A DNA stretch of 64,000 nucleotides from Ruegeria meonggei (GCF_900172215.1 NZ_FWFP01000004.1:62001-126000), one strand, 5' to 3'. Positions 1-9,524 are shown, counted from the first letter of the stretch. Program-made: numbers and translations. Notes: generated by a model not told the origin, from the sequence alone.

Positions 1-1
1 T

Positions 2-658
2 TGGGCAGATGTCGGCGCGATTTTCAGCGCCTTGTTGAGCCAGGATTCGTTCGAGATCCAAACCGCATTGCGATCCGATGCCGCCTGGATAGTTGGCGCG
101 GTTGTCGCCGCATTGGGTGGGTTTCTTATCATGATCATCTATCGCAAAGTGCCGTTCATTGAACGCCATTTTGAGCGCTCAGTGATGGTGTATTCCTATC
201 TTGCCATTGCGCTGATCATCTTTTGGGGCGTGATCGACCGTTTTGTATTTAACGATCAGGAACCCTGGTCCACCACCATTCCACCGCTGTTGTTCATGGT
301 CATGGCCTGGTTCGGAGCGTCATACAACGTACGCCTGCGCACCCATCTGAGCTTTAGCGAGTTTCGCACCTCCATGCCCCGAGGCGGACAATTGGCCTGT
401 CTGATCCTGGACGCCGTGCTGTGGTTCATCTTTGCGGTGATCGTCATTGTGACGACATCCCGCCTGGTGGCGCTGTCTGCGTCAAACTTCCAGATCGTGC
501 TTGGGACTGACAACATCATGCAGTGGTGGTTCCTGCTTACAGCACCATTGTCGTTTTTCCTTATGGTCGGACGGGTGTTCCAAAACCTGACAGATGATCT
601 GAGAAACTGGAAAACAGGTCAGCCGCTGATTCAGCAGGCTGTGATAGGGGCAGACTGA
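2..658 (+). CDS. TRAP transporter small permease (DctQ-like), 5' end uncertain
   Basis: Small membrane subunit of a TRAP uptake system, which imports organic acids or related solutes with a periplasmic binding protein. The protein has about four hydrophobic segments (near residues 20-37, 52-68, 85-95 and 130-150 counted from the TTG at 32), fitting the four-helix DctQ fold. The reading frame is open back to base 2, so the real start may lie before the window; the TTG at 32 would give 208 residues. It overlaps the large permease by one base, so the two are co-translated. The DctP binding protein is not visible and is probably just upstream. The substrate cannot be told from this sequence. Confidence 0.85.
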   Translation, partial: WADVGAIFSALLSQDSFEIQTALRSDAAWIVGAVVAALGGFLIMIIYRKVPFIERHFERSVMVYSYLAIALIIFWGVIDRFVFNDQEPWSTTIPPLLFMVMAWFGASYNVRLRTHLSFSEFRTSMPRGGQLACLILDAVLWFIFAVIVIVTTSRLVALSASNFQIVLGTDNIMQWWFLLTAPLSFFLMVGRVFQNLTDDLRNWKTGQPLIQQAVIGAD

Positions 659-2016
659 TGGCAGACGGAACCTGGGTTACACTAATCTCATTGGGCGTGA
701 CGTTTCTGTTCATGCTGGGCGTGCCGGTTTTTCTGGTGATTGGCTATTGGGTGATCGGATGCTCATTTGTTCTGGGCCTGACGCTTGACAATATGGGCGC
801 CGAATTGCTGAACGTCTTCAACAAGGGCTTCGCGCTGCTGGCAATGCCGCTGTTCATTCTGACAGGGGACCTGATCAACAAATCGGGTATCGCTCGGCGG
901 TTGAGCGATTTTGCCTATTCCTGTCTGGGCTGGATACGCGGTGGGCTAGCGATGGCATCGCTTGGGGCCTGCGGGCTGTTCGCGGCGATCTCGGGCTCGA
1001 ATTCGGCCACCACGGCAACGATCGGGTCGATGTTGCATCCCGAGATGGTCAAGGGCGGATATGACGAACGCTTTAGCGCCGCCACAGCGGCTGCGGGCGG
1101 TACAGTGGGGATCATCATCCCACCGTCCATCATCTTCATCGTCTACGGGTTCCTGATGAACCTGCCGATTTCCGAGCTGTTTGTGGCTGGTATACTGCCA
1201 GGCGCGTTAATGGTGATTGGGATGCAGTTTGCGTGCTGGATCATCTGCCGGATCAACGGCTGGGGATTTCTGATCCCGCTGCAACTGACCCGGGTTCTGA
1301 AGACGGCCTTTGGTGCGTGGCTGGGCTTTTTCGCCATCGGTCTGGTGCTATGGGGCATTTACACCGGTAAGTTCTCGCCGACCGAAGCAGCCGGGGTGAC
1401 CGTTGGGTTTTGTGTCATCGCTGGGCTGGTCAGTTACCCGATCAACCGCATCATGGGCGCACGGAACGATATCCCCCCAACCGAGAAAAGCTATGCCGAA
1501 ATGTTCGTAGTCGAGGGTTTCACTATTCCTGAAATCCCTTCGATTGTTATCCGCTCGGCCCAGATCACTGGTATTCTTGCACCTCTGATTGCAGTGTCGG
1601 TTGTGATGCAGCAAATCCTGTCGTTGTTGGGCGCACAGCAAACCATCGGAGATTTCGTAACCTCTATGGGTGGCTACTACGCGGTCTTGTTCACATCGAT
1701 GGTGATAGTCTTCTTCTCGGGCATGGTGCTAGAGAGCCTTCCGGTGACGATTATTCTGGCACCGATCCTGGCGCCCATTGCAGCATCAGTTGGCGTCGAT
1801 CCGATCCACTTTTCGGTTATCTTCCTGGTCGGGGCATCCATTGGGTTCATTACTCCTCCCTATGGTCTGAACCTCTATGTCGCGTCTGGCGTGACGGGCG
1901 TGCCGTATTTCCGGCTGTTACGGTACACGGTGCCTTATCTCGTTGCGCTGCTTTCGGTTTGGATACTGGTGTCACTGGTGCCCGATCTGGCCTTGATCCT
2001 GCTGCCAAATAACTAG
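658..2016 (+). CDS. TRAP transporter large permease (DctM-like)
   Basis: The 452-residue protein is the channel-forming subunit of the TRAP transporter, with about twelve hydrophobic segments over its whole length. Family-typical stretches are visible: the early block around LFAAISGSNSATTATIGS (residues ~105-122) and IIIPPSIIFIVYG (~152-164), and near the C-terminus the segment IGFITPPYGLNLYVASG. An insertion around residues 255-300 (MGARNDIPPTEKSYAEM) looks cytoplasmic and makes the protein slightly longer than the usual ~430 residues. The start overlaps the stop of the small permease by one base. An IclR regulator follows after 11 bases on the same strand. Confidence 0.92.
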   Translation: MADGTWVTLISLGVTFLFMLGVPVFLVIGYWVIGCSFVLGLTLDNMGAELLNVFNKGFALLAMPLFILTGDLINKSGIARRLSDFAYSCLGWIRGGLAMASLGACGLFAAISGSNSATTATIGSMLHPEMVKGGYDERFSAATAAAGGTVGIIIPPSIIFIVYGFLMNLPISELFVAGILPGALMVIGMQFACWIICRINGWGFLIPLQLTRVLKTAFGAWLGFFAIGLVLWGIYTGKFSPTEAAGVTVGFCVIAGLVSYPINRIMGARNDIPPTEKSYAEMFVVEGFTIPEIPSIVIRSAQITGILAPLIAVSVVMQQILSLLGAQQTIGDFVTSMGGYYAVLFTSMVIVFFSGMVLESLPVTIILAPILAPIAASVGVDPIHFSVIFLVGASIGFITPPYGLNLYVASGVTGVPYFRLLRYTVPYLVALLSVWILVSLVPDLALILLPNN

Positions 2017-2027
2017 AATGTAGCGGG

Positions 2028-2807
2028 ATGGCCCATACGGATGCACCGGAAAAAGACACTCAGATACCGACAAACCTGCGTCTATTGCTGATCCTGGAAG
2101 AGGTCGCACGACGTGGAGTCGCGGTGAAGCCGTCAGACCTGATCTCTGCATTGGGTCTGGCAAAGCCAACAATCCACCGTTTGTTGCAAACGGCAGAGTC
2201 CGAGGGCTTTCTTCAGCGTGACCTGGACGGCCGGTCATTCGGTCCCGGCCCCCGGCTAAGACAGCTGTCTGTTAACACGGTATCGTCCGAGCACCTGCGG
2301 ACCGCGCGTCTTGCCATTTTGCGCGGCGTTGCGGATGAAATTGGCGAGACTTGCAACCTGGCCGTCCCGGACCGCGAGGGGATGATCTATCTCGACAGGG
2401 TCGAGACCAAGTGGCCGTTGCGGATTCAATTGCCGGTTGGCACTCAGGTTCCGTTTCACTGCACCGCCAGTGGTAAAATGTACCTGTCCACGCTGCGAGA
2501 AATCACGCTGAACGGCTATTTGTCAGCGCGCAAACTGCAGCCCAATACCAATCATACCGTGACCGAACCTGATGCGTTGCGCCGAGAGATAAAACGCATA
2601 TCCCGAAAGGGTCATTCAACGGATGATGAAGAGTTCATGTCGGGAATGATAGCCATTGCCGTTCCCGTTCTGGACGGCCAGGACAGGCTGGTGGCCACCT
2701 TGTCCGTCCACGCGCCGACCCAGCGTCATGATCTTAAAAGTCTGATGCAATTTATGGAAAACCTGCAGGACGGTGCATCAAAACTGTCGACCCTGCTGCT
2801 GACCTGA
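2028..2807 (+). CDS. IclR family transcriptional regulator
   Basis: The 259-residue protein has an N-terminal winged helix-turn-helix (about residues 14-80, with KPSDLISALGLAKPTIHRLL as the recognition region) and a C-terminal IclR effector domain (about 85-255, including VPFHCTASGKMYLS and GHSTDDEEFMSGMIAIAVPV). These are the usual IclR motifs. It starts 11 bases after the TRAP large permease stop, so it is probably co-transcribed and controls that transporter in response to the imported solute or a breakdown product. The effector is unknown. IclR proteins can act as repressor or activator. Confidence 0.9.
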   Translation: MAHTDAPEKDTQIPTNLRLLLILEEVARRGVAVKPSDLISALGLAKPTIHRLLQTAESEGFLQRDLDGRSFGPGPRLRQLSVNTVSSEHLRTARLAILRGVADEIGETCNLAVPDREGMIYLDRVETKWPLRIQLPVGTQVPFHCTASGKMYLSTLREITLNGYLSARKLQPNTNHTVTEPDALRREIKRISRKGHSTDDEEFMSGMIAIAVPVLDGQDRLVATLSVHAPTQRHDLKSLMQFMENLQDGASKLSTLLLT

Positions 2808-2903
2808 AGTCGTCAAAAACAACCGAGCCCCTGAATTCTCGTGCACCAGCTCCAACCGCGTTTTCGCTCTGCCCACGTATGTCTGCCAAATGTGCGTCGG
2901 CCC

Positions 2904-3370
2904 CTAACTGGTTTTCCAAGCTGAGTGGGCGCCGGGTTCACAGCGGGCCTTCAGGGCTTCTTCAGCTTCATCAAATGTGTTGACATATTCTTTGGCGCGG
3001 AACTTTTGATCTTTTCAAATAACCTCATCCGATAATGTTTTGCCATCATTCAGCGCTTGTCTGTAAAACGCATTTATGGCCTGCAGACACTCGGCTCCGG
3101 TGTTTTGTTTTACTTCAACCATGTTGCACTCATCCGCCAGTGCCGCGTGATACCGATCCTTCAGAACGGCGGTCAGATCGGCCACGGCGGGGGTTACTGA
3201 ACCGAGATCAATAGGATCGACCTGATGAAAATTCCAATCGTTTCCGATGGCTGGGTTCGACCCAGCCCAACAGCAGTCATCCCACCGGTTTGAAGACGCG
3301 ACAGCAGGGACTGGCCAAGGCCAGCCCCCGCACCTGCGATAAGAGCCAGAGGTCTATGGGCGGTCGTGGG
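2904..3370 (-). pseudogene. Decayed remnant, SDR-like N-terminus followed by unidentified sequence
   Basis: This 560-base stretch has no intact gene. On the minus strand, directly after the cupin stop, the DNA reads LALIAGAGAGLGQSLLSR, which carries the GxxxGxG nucleotide-binding motif of short-chain dehydrogenases, but no start codon precedes it. The frame then stops at a TAA near 3186. A second frame continues as VDPIDLGSVTPAVADLTAVL and runs on with coding-like composition through an in-frame TGA at 3015-3017 to a TAG at 2904. The pattern fits a gene downstream of the cupin that has lost its start, suffered a frameshift and gained a stop. The SDR assignment rests on the N-terminal motif only; the later part was not recognised. 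Confidence 0.45.
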
Positions 3371-4039
3371 TCAAACTTCCGGTGGCTGTGCAAAAGGTAG
3401 ATGGCCTGACTTCATCCACAGCTTGGCACCGTCTGTGCCCGCGGTTACAGACAGCGTCTCGCCCTCGGGCAGGCGCAGCCAATCGTTTTTGGACAGAAGA
3501 TCGCCACCAGATGTCAGCGACCCACCGATGATCAGAACCTCGATCCCGCCTGCGGCACCTGACGCCATCTGAGCACCCGGATCAAGATGGCTGTAGGTGA
3601 CTGTTTCACGCGCGTCCTTGTGAAGCGTTGCTGTGGCCACGCCGTTGACCGGGGTGGCCAGTTCGTCCGCCATGGTTTTGCGGAATTGGTTGCGGTCGTC
3701 CATGTCGAACTGCCAGAGCTTAACAAAGATGGTGCAGCCGGGCTCAGACCCTGGGGTATGCTGGGATGTCGGCGGGTTGCGCACGTAGGTTCCAGCAGGA
3801 AAATCGCCATGTTCGTCCTGAAACACGCCGTCAAGCACGATGAATTCCTCGCCCCCGGTATGGGTATGGGCGGAAAACTTGCTGCCGGGCGCATAGCGGA
3901 CGATGGTGGTGGCGCGGGCAACCTCGCCTCCGATCCGGTCCAGCATGCGCCGGTCCACGCCTTTCATCGGTGAAGCCTGCCATTCAAGCTGATCAGAGTG
4001 GACGACGACGCGGGAAGAAAAGTCTGCGTTGATTTCCAT
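3371..4039 (-). CDS. ChrR-type cupin domain protein
   Basis: The 222-residue protein has the cupin metal motif around residues 55-80 ([18 protein letters not shown]), giving HxH and a Glu, and a second cupin-like half near residues 130-210 ([21 protein letters not shown]). The arrangement resembles the cupin domain of the anti-sigma factor ChrR, but the ChrR zinc-binding N-terminal domain is absent, so an enzyme or sensor role is as likely as anti-sigma activity. I chose the ATG at 4037-4039 because AAAGGAC lies about eight bases upstream. A longer frame adds fifteen residues without such a site. It sits next to an SDR-like remnant that may once have been its partner gene. Confidence 0.75.
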   Translation of the reverse strand: MEINADFSSRVVVHSDQLEWQASPMKGVDRRMLDRIGGEVARATTIVRYAPGSKFSAHTHTGGEEFIVLDGVFQDEHGDFPAGTYVRNPPTSQHTPGSEPGCTIFVKLWQFDMDDRNQFRKTMADELATPVNGVATATLHKDARETVTYSHLDPGAQMASGAAGGIEVLIIGGSLTSGGDLLSKNDWLRLPEGETLSVTAGTDGAKLWMKSGHLPFAQPPEV

Positions 4040-4222
4040 GGGAAAATGTCCTTTCGGGGATTCCAACATTCGCAAAATCGGCAAAGGTGTAACCTAGACC
4101 GCCAACGTGCAGACTTTCAACTTGGGCGAAAAGGGACATCTCGGTAATGTGTTTGGTGCGATCATTTGCGCCCCGGCCAAAGCTTGCCTTCCGCAACTGC
4201 GAGTTTGTTGTCCAGAACTTAG

Positions 4223-4287
4223 CCGGACGTGAAAAATAGCCGTGTCCGGATAGAATTCGCTATTGCAATTTGAGACTTAAAATCTCA
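4223..4287. promoter_or_regulatory. Inverted repeats in the cupin/RND intergenic region
   Basis: The 350 bases between the divergent cupin (start 4039) and the RND adaptor (start 4390) hold no convincing gene. Two inverted repeats are visible: CCGGAC (4223-4228) with GTCCGG (4244-4249), and TGAGA-N7-TCTCA (4271-4287). Either could be an operator for the divergent promoters. No TetR or MarR gene is adjacent to the pump, so the regulator is not identified. Confidence 0.3.
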
Positions 4288-4389
4288 GGGATAGTCAGCG
4301 CTACCATTTTGCGCGAAGGGTCGAAGGTTGACCTTTCCGCGGGCGTCAAGAACCGCTTGCAAACAGCCCGCACCAGACGGAGAAGCCAA

Positions 4390-5514
4390 ATGATCAGATA
4401 CCGACGTTTCTTGCTGATGTCATTGACAGCGCTGTTGTCCGGTATGACGTCCATTGCGGTTGCACAATCCGGCAATCCGGTCCCTGTCACCGTTGTGATG
4501 CTAAAAGCAGAAGACGTGACGCTTTTTTCCGAACTTCCCGGTCGAGTGGCCGCGTTGGGTGTTGCAGAAGTCAGACCGCAGGTTTCCGGAATTGTCGTTG
4601 AACGCCTGTTCCAGGAGGGCGGCACGGTTCAGCAAGGCGATGCAATGTATCGCATAGACGATGCGGTCTATGACGCTCAGGTTCAGCAGGCCAACGCAAA
4701 TGTGGCGCAGGCTGAAGCCCGGCTGACGGCTGCTGAAAAAGAAGAAAAACGCGTGGCGGAACTGTTGTTGCGAAACGTGGCCAGTCAACAGGCAGTTGAT
4801 GCCGCCGTGGCTGAAAGGGATTCGGCCCAGGCTGGTCTTTTGGTCGCAAAAGCGCAGCTGCAGACAGCTAAGATCGACTTGCAGCACACTGTCATACGCG
4901 CGCCTTTGTCGGGTCGGGTGGGTCGAGCGCTGGCCACACAGGGGGCGCTTGTGACCGCACAACAGGCAGAGCCTTTGGCCGTGATCCGGCAGATCGACAG
5001 GGTTTATGTGGACGTTGCAGTATCCACGCAGGATGTCTTGCGCTTTAACCGGGCAATTGCGACCCAGCCAGCGGCGCTGCAGTCGCTGGATCCTACTGTA
5101 ACAGTGACGCTGGCAGATGGATCCACCTTTGGTCAGACCGGAACAGTCCTTGCGGCCGAGCCGCAGGTGGACCCGCAAACTGGTGTGTCTGTGTTGCGGA
5201 TCGAGTTTCCGAACCCCGATCAGATTGTTCTGCCGGGCATGTATGTCACTGCCCATCTTCCGTTTGAGGTCCTGCAAGGGGCGATCCTTGCACCACAGCA
5301 AGGTATCGCACGCAACCGGCGTGGCCAGCCAACGGCGATGATCGTTGATGACAATGACACGGTGGCCGAGCGTATTCTGACCGTCAGAGGGACGGAAGGC
5401 GACAAATGGATTGTTACCGGCGGCCTGCAGGCGGGGGACAGGATAATCGTGTCGGGTCTGCAAAAGATCGGTGTCGGGGCAACGGTTGCTCCTACAGAAG
5501 AGCCCGACGCGTAA
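4390..5514 (+). CDS. RND efflux periplasmic adaptor subunit (AcrA/MexA-like)
   Basis: The 374-residue membrane-fusion protein links an inner-membrane RND pump to an outer-membrane channel. An N-terminal signal sequence ends near SIAVAQS. A lipoyl-like half follows (VAEVRPQVSGIVVERLFQEG, about residues 53-75), then a coiled-coil hairpin rich in Ala, Glu and Gln (about 95-165), the second lipoyl half (VIRAPLSGRVGRAL) and beta-barrel and membrane-proximal domains. There is no lipobox cysteine, so unlike AcrA it is probably not lipid-anchored. The ATG at 4390 has GGAG about eight bases upstream and is preferred to an upstream in-frame ATG at 4270 that adds a basic, non-signal-like extension. The pump gene follows after 57 bases. 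Confidence 0.9.
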   Translation: MIRYRRFLLMSLTALLSGMTSIAVAQSGNPVPVTVVMLKAEDVTLFSELPGRVAALGVAEVRPQVSGIVVERLFQEGGTVQQGDAMYRIDDAVYDAQVQQANANVAQAEARLTAAEKEEKRVAELLLRNVASQQAVDAAVAERDSAQAGLLVAKAQLQTAKIDLQHTVIRAPLSGRVGRALATQGALVTAQQAEPLAVIRQIDRVYVDVAVSTQDVLRFNRAIATQPAALQSLDPTVTVTLADGSTFGQTGTVLAAEPQVDPQTGVSVLRIEFPNPDQIVLPGMYVTAHLPFEVLQGAILAPQQGIARNRRGQPTAMIVDDNDTVAERILTVRGTEGDKWIVTGGLQAGDRIIVSGLQKIGVGATVAPTEEPDA

Positions 5515-5571
5515 CCCGCGTACCCAGTTTTGGGGCACCGGGTGTCCCGCAACCAGATGTGAAAGCTGTTT

Positions 5572-8500
5572 ATGGCACGTTTCTTTATTGACCGACCTGT
5601 TTTTGCATGGGTCATCTCGATTTTGCTGATGGGGATTGGTGCGTTGGCGGTTCTGAGCTTACCAGTTGCACAATACCCGCAAATCGCGCCGCCAACCGTT
5701 GACGTCAGCGCCTCGTATTCCGGCGCTTCGGCAGAGACGGTGAATAACACCGTGACGCAGGTGATCGAAGAACAGATGACGGGCCTGGACGGGCTGCGAT
5801 ACATAAATTCGGCGTCGACTTCGACTGGCGCGTCCTCGGTCACGCTGACATTTGAAACGGGTACCGATCCGGATATCGCGCAGGTGCAGGTGCAAAACAA
5901 ACTGAGCCAGGCCACCCCGCTGCTACCTGAAACTGTGCAGCGCCAGGGCGTTACGGTACAAAAGTCGTCGGGCGGTTTTCTTTTGGTTGCGGCGCTGGTG
6001 TCGACCGATAACCGTCTGAACGCGGTGGACCTGTCCGACTATCTTGTGTCGAACATGGTTGATGAATTCAGCCGTCTCAATGGGGTTGGCAATGTTCAGG
6101 TCTTCGGCGCGCAATATGCGATGCGTATTTGGCTGAACCCCGAACAGCTTGCCGCATTCGAGCTAACGCCGTCGGACATCGTTCAGGCGGTATCCGAAGA
6201 AAACGCACAGGTGTCTGCAGGATCGTTTGGCTCTCTTCCCGCGATTGAGGGGCAGGCTCTGAATGCGACGATTACGGCGCAATCGCTTTTGTCCACGCCA
6301 GAGGATTTTGAACAGATCGTGGTCCGGGCTGAAACCGACGGTGGCCTTGTCCTGCTGCGGGATGTGGCGCGGGTTGAGATCGGGGCCGAGACCTATACGA
6401 CCTCGGCCTGGTTTAATGGCAATCCAACGGCGGGGATGGCTATTCAACTGGCTTCGGGCGCCAACGCCTTGGAAACCGCTGAACGCGTGAAGCACAAGCT
6501 TGAGGAGGTGTCTGCCTTTTTCCCCGATGGCGTGGAATATGTAGTGCCCTATGACACCACACCATTTGTCGAGATTTCAATCGAAGAAGTGGTCCACACG
6601 CTGATCGAGGCTATCGCGCTGGTGTTCCTTGTCATGTTCCTGTTCCTGCAGAACCTGCGTGCGACAATCATTCCAACTCTTGCCGTGCCCGTGGTTTTGT
6701 TGGGGACATTTGGGATAATCGCGGCCTTTGGGTTCACGATCAACACGTTGACGATGCTGGCGATGGTTCTGGCAATCGGATTGCTTGTGGATGACGCCAT
6801 TGTCGTTGTCGAAAACGTCGAACGCATCATGGAGGAAGAGGGCCTGTCCCCCTACGAAGCGACGCGGAAATCCATGGGCCAGATCACTGGCGCATTGGTC
6901 GGGATCGCACTTGTGTTGTCTGCCGTGTTTATTCCGATGGCATTTTTCGGGGGGTCCACTGGGGTCATTTACCAGCAATTCTCGATCACAATTGTTTCCG
7001 CGATGATGCTATCCGTCGTGGTCGCTCTGACCCTGACACCGGCGCTGTGCGCCACCCTTTTACGCAAACCCGATCACGACAAGCGCAATCGCGGCCTGTT
7101 TGGATGGTTCAACCGAGGGTTTGACAAGCTGACCGATCATTATTCCTCGCTGGTCGGGTTCTCGATACGACGCCCCCTGCGTATGGGTTTGATCTATCTG
7201 CTGATTGGCGCGGCAATGGTGTATCTGTTTGCCCGCACGCCGACCGGCTTTTTGCCCGAAGAGGATCAGGGCATCCTGTTCACTTTGGTGCAGGGTCCAA
7301 CCGGGTCTACGGCCGGGTCTACCGAAGCCGTACTTGAACAGATCGAGCAGTACTATTTGGAAAATGAGGCTGAAAACGTCGCCTCGGTCTTTACTGTGCG
7401 CGGCTTCAGCTTTGCCGGTCAGGGGCAAAACATGGGCCTGGCCTTTGTAAGTCTGACAGATTGGGACGAACGCAACACACCTGATCGCAGTGCTCAGGCA
7501 ATCGCGGGGCGGGCTTTTGGGGCCTTTTCGCAAATTCAGGACGCGCTGGTTTTTCCGATTGTTCCTCCGGCAGTTATCGAACTTGGCAATGTCAGCGGTT
7601 TCGACTTCTACCTGCAGGCGCGCGACGGCCAAAGCCACCAAGAGTTGGTCCAGGCCCGAAACCAACTGATGGGCCTGGCGTCACAAAGCGAGACGATCGC
7701 CTCAATCCGACCCAACGGGTTGGAGGACGCCGCCCAGTTCAACATCAACCTGGATTGGCGTGCCGCAGGTGCGATGGGCCTGTCAGCGCAGGATGTCGGA
7801 GAGCTTTTGTCGGTCGCCTGGGCCGGGCGGTATGTAAACGACTTCCTGGATCGAGGCCGGATCAAACGGGTCTACGTTCAGGGCGACGCGCCCTATCGCA
7901 TGGTCCCCGAGGACATCGGCGCATGGCGGGTGCGGAACGACTCGGGTGGGCTTGTGCCATTCTCTAATTTTTCTACAACCAACTGGCAATTCGGCCCGCA
8001 GGGGCTTTACCGCTATAACGGTGTGTCCGCCATTCAGTTGCAAGGCAGCCCTGCAGGTGGCTTCACAACGGGTGAGGCGATGGCCGAGATCGAAGCGTTG
8101 GCGCAGCAACTGCCACCCGGGTATCAGATCGCTTGGACTGGCCTGTCGCTGGAAGAACGCGAGTCCGGAGATCAGGCCGGGATGCTTTACGCCCTGTCCC
8201 TTGCTGCGGTGTTTTTGTGCCTTGCGGCGCTGTATGAAAGCTGGACCATTCCTTTCGCGGTGATGCTGGCCATGCCGATCGGCATCACCGGATCTTTGAC
8301 CGGGGCCTGGCTGGGCGGGTTTGAAAACGGCGTCTATTTTCAGGTCGCGCTGCTGACCGTCATTGGCCTGACCGGCAAGAACGCTATCCTTATCGTAGAA
8401 TTTGCGCGCGACAAGGTCGCAGCCGGAGAGCCATTGTTCCAGGGCGTCAGGGATGCCGCACATCAGCGGTTCAGGCCCATTCTAATGACCTCAATGGCCT

Positions 8501-8676
8501 TTTCCCTGGGTGTCCTGCCGCTGGTTCTGTCCTCGGGTGCAGGGGCCGGGGGCCGAACAGCCATGGGATCCGGCGTCATGGGCGGCGTGATCTCGGCCAC
8601 AGTGCTGGGCGTCGTCTTTGTACCGGTGTTTTTCGTGGTGATTTACCGCCTGTTTAAACGGGTGGCGTCTGGCTGA
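5572..8676 (+). CDS. RND multidrug efflux permease (AcrB/HAE1 family)
   Basis: At 1034 residues it is the full length of the HAE1 family of proton-driven tripartite exporters. It opens with the typical MARFFIDRPVFAWVISI. The proton-relay residues are present: the Asp pair in GLLVDDAIVVVENV (TM4, near residue 407) and the Lys in GLTGKNAILIVEFA (TM10, near residue 940). Two large periplasmic loops separate TM1/2 and TM7/8, as expected. It lies 57 bases after the adaptor and is surely in the same operon. No TolC-type channel gene is next to it, so the pump probably uses a channel encoded elsewhere. The substrate range cannot be predicted. Confidence 0.95.
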   Translation: MARFFIDRPVFAWVISILLMGIGALAVLSLPVAQYPQIAPPTVDVSASYSGASAETVNNTVTQVIEEQMTGLDGLRYINSASTSTGASSVTLTFETGTDPDIAQVQVQNKLSQATPLLPETVQRQGVTVQKSSGGFLLVAALVSTDNRLNAVDLSDYLVSNMVDEFSRLNGVGNVQVFGAQYAMRIWLNPEQLAAFELTPSDIVQAVSEENAQVSAGSFGSLPAIEGQALNATITAQSLLSTPEDFEQIVVRAETDGGLVLLRDVARVEIGAETYTTSAWFNGNPTAGMAIQLASGANALETAERVKHKLEEVSAFFPDGVEYVVPYDTTPFVEISIEEVVHTLIEAIALVFLVMFLFLQNLRATIIPTLAVPVVLLGTFGIIAAFGFTINTLTMLAMVLAIGLLVDDAIVVVENVERIMEEEGLSPYEATRKSMGQITGALVGIALVLSAVFIPMAFFGGSTGVIYQQFSITIVSAMMLSVVVALTLTPALCATLLRKPDHDKRNRGLFGWFNRGFDKLTDHYSSLVGFSIRRPLRMGLIYLLIGAAMVYLFARTPTGFLPEEDQGILFTLVQGPTGSTAGSTEAVLEQIEQYYLENEAENVASVFTVRGFSFAGQGQNMGLAFVSLTDWDERNTPDRSAQAIAGRAFGAFSQIQDALVFPIVPPAVIELGNVSGFDFYLQARDGQSHQELVQARNQLMGLASQSETIASIRPNGLEDAAQFNINLDWRAAGAMGLSAQDVGELLSVAWAGRYVNDFLDRGRIKRVYVQGDAPYRMVPEDIGAWRVRNDSGGLVPFSNFSTTNWQFGPQGLYRYNGVSAIQLQGSPAGGFTTGEAMAEIEALAQQLPPGYQIAWTGLSLEERESGDQAGMLYALSLAAVFLCLAALYESWTIPFAVMLAMPIGITGSLTGAWLGGFENGVYFQVALLTVIGLTGKNAILIVEFARDKVAAGEPLFQGVRDAAHQRFRPILMTSMAFSLGVLPLVLSSGAGAGGRTAMGSGVMGGVISATVLGVVFVPVFFVVIYRLFKRVASG

Positions 8677-8780
8677 CAGCAAATGTCTGTGCGCAAAAGT
8701 TAAGTGAAGTCGGGGCTGTCTAGGCGCAATTTGGTCGGTTGCGCCCGGCGTAAAGGGCCCGGGAAGGTGTCGTAACTTTA

Positions 8781-9413
8781 TCACCCGAATAGAACCGGTG
8801 CGTCCCCTTCAACCCAAGGTGTGTATTTGATCATAACCTGACTTAACTGCTCACTGTCCAGAAACCGATCCAGCCATGCAATAAGGTGAGGCCAGGGTTG
8901 CTGATCGAACCAGGCTCGGTCGATGAAAGCGAACTGTCGGAAAAACGGCAAAAGCGCCAGATCGGCCAAGGTCGGCCGGTCGCCATACAGCCACAGGCGA
9001 GCCTCAAGGCGTGCATTCAGGTCAATCAGAAAATCTGAGGCCTTCTGTCGTTCGGCCTTTGCATCCAGATCCGGGTATCGCGTGCTGTATTTCGTATGAT
9101 CCAGCGCCTCTTTGAACGGGCCGTCAAAAGTAGCGATAAGTTCCCAGCCCTCGGTGGGCATGTCCAAAAGCTGCTGGGGGTCGTTTGTCTCCAGTGCCCA
9201 GATCATGATGTCCAAGCTTTCATCCAACACCCGATCATGCAACCGCAAGCTCGGAACTGTAGCTGTCGGCGATGTATGCAGGAACGCTTCGGGTTTGTCG
9301 CGCAAGCGAACCTCTCGCAGCTCAACGGTGATACCTGCGCTGGCAATAGCCAGACGCGCCCTCATCGCATAGGGGCAGCGGCGGAAAGACCAGAAGATGG
9401 GGGGGTGATGCAT
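8781..9413 (-). CDS. Glutathione S-transferase-like protein
   Basis: The 210-residue protein has a thioredoxin-fold N-terminal domain (residues ~5-80) starting FWSFRRCPYAMRARLAIASA. A CPYA motif stands where glutaredoxins have CPYC, and TVPSL near residue 53 holds the cis-proline used for glutathione contact. An alpha-helical C-terminal domain (about 90-205) contains the family-typical PTLADLALLPFFRQF. It probably uses glutathione in conjugation, reduction or isomerisation; the substrate is not known. It is convergent with the RND pump gene. The single Cys with an Ala two residues on suggests a Cys-type (Omega/Beta-like) enzyme. Confidence 0.85.
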   Translation of the reverse strand: MHHPPIFWSFRRCPYAMRARLAIASAGITVELREVRLRDKPEAFLHTSPTATVPSLRLHDRVLDESLDIMIWALETNDPQQLLDMPTEGWELIATFDGPFKEALDHTKYSTRYPDLDAKAERQKASDFLIDLNARLEARLWLYGDRPTLADLALLPFFRQFAFIDRAWFDQQPWPHLIAWLDRFLDSEQLSQVMIKYTPWVEGDAPVLFG

Positions 9414-9504
9414 GTTGTGACCAGGTTTGTTTTCCCCGATTATGGGGCGCCGGGCGGTGTCTGCAACTCTGTTTTGGAATGGACGTAATTAGAAATTTTT
9501 AGCC

Positions 9505-9524
9505 TCACTAAGAAAAATTTTGAT
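9505..9524 (+). promoter_or_regulatory. Putative operator of the XRE-cupin regulator (copy 1)
   Basis: TCACTAAGAAAAATTTTGAT lies 58 bases before the regulator start. With the preceding bases it forms an imperfect inverted repeat, TTTTTAG-CCTCA-CTAAGAAAAA. A near-copy (16 of 20 bases) lies before the downstream ABC operon at 10242-10261, which suggests that the regulator controls both promoters. Confidence 0.5.

Noticed and set aside
3015-3017. The in-frame TGA in the remnant as a selenocysteine codon
   Set aside because: The frame also lacks a start and shows a frame change, the sequence after the TGA lacks an obvious hairpin, and no selenoprotein family was recognised. Decay is simpler.
4501-5538. 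A 345-codon minus-strand frame opposite the RND adaptor
   Set aside because: It is Cys/His/Arg/Gln-rich with no recognisable motif, and lies opposite a gene with clear family motifs. It is a shadow of GC-rich coding DNA.
8741-8765. A GC-rich hairpin after the RND gene as terminator
   Set aside because: The CCCGG/CCGGG pairing has a twelve-base loop and no U-tract, so support is too weak.
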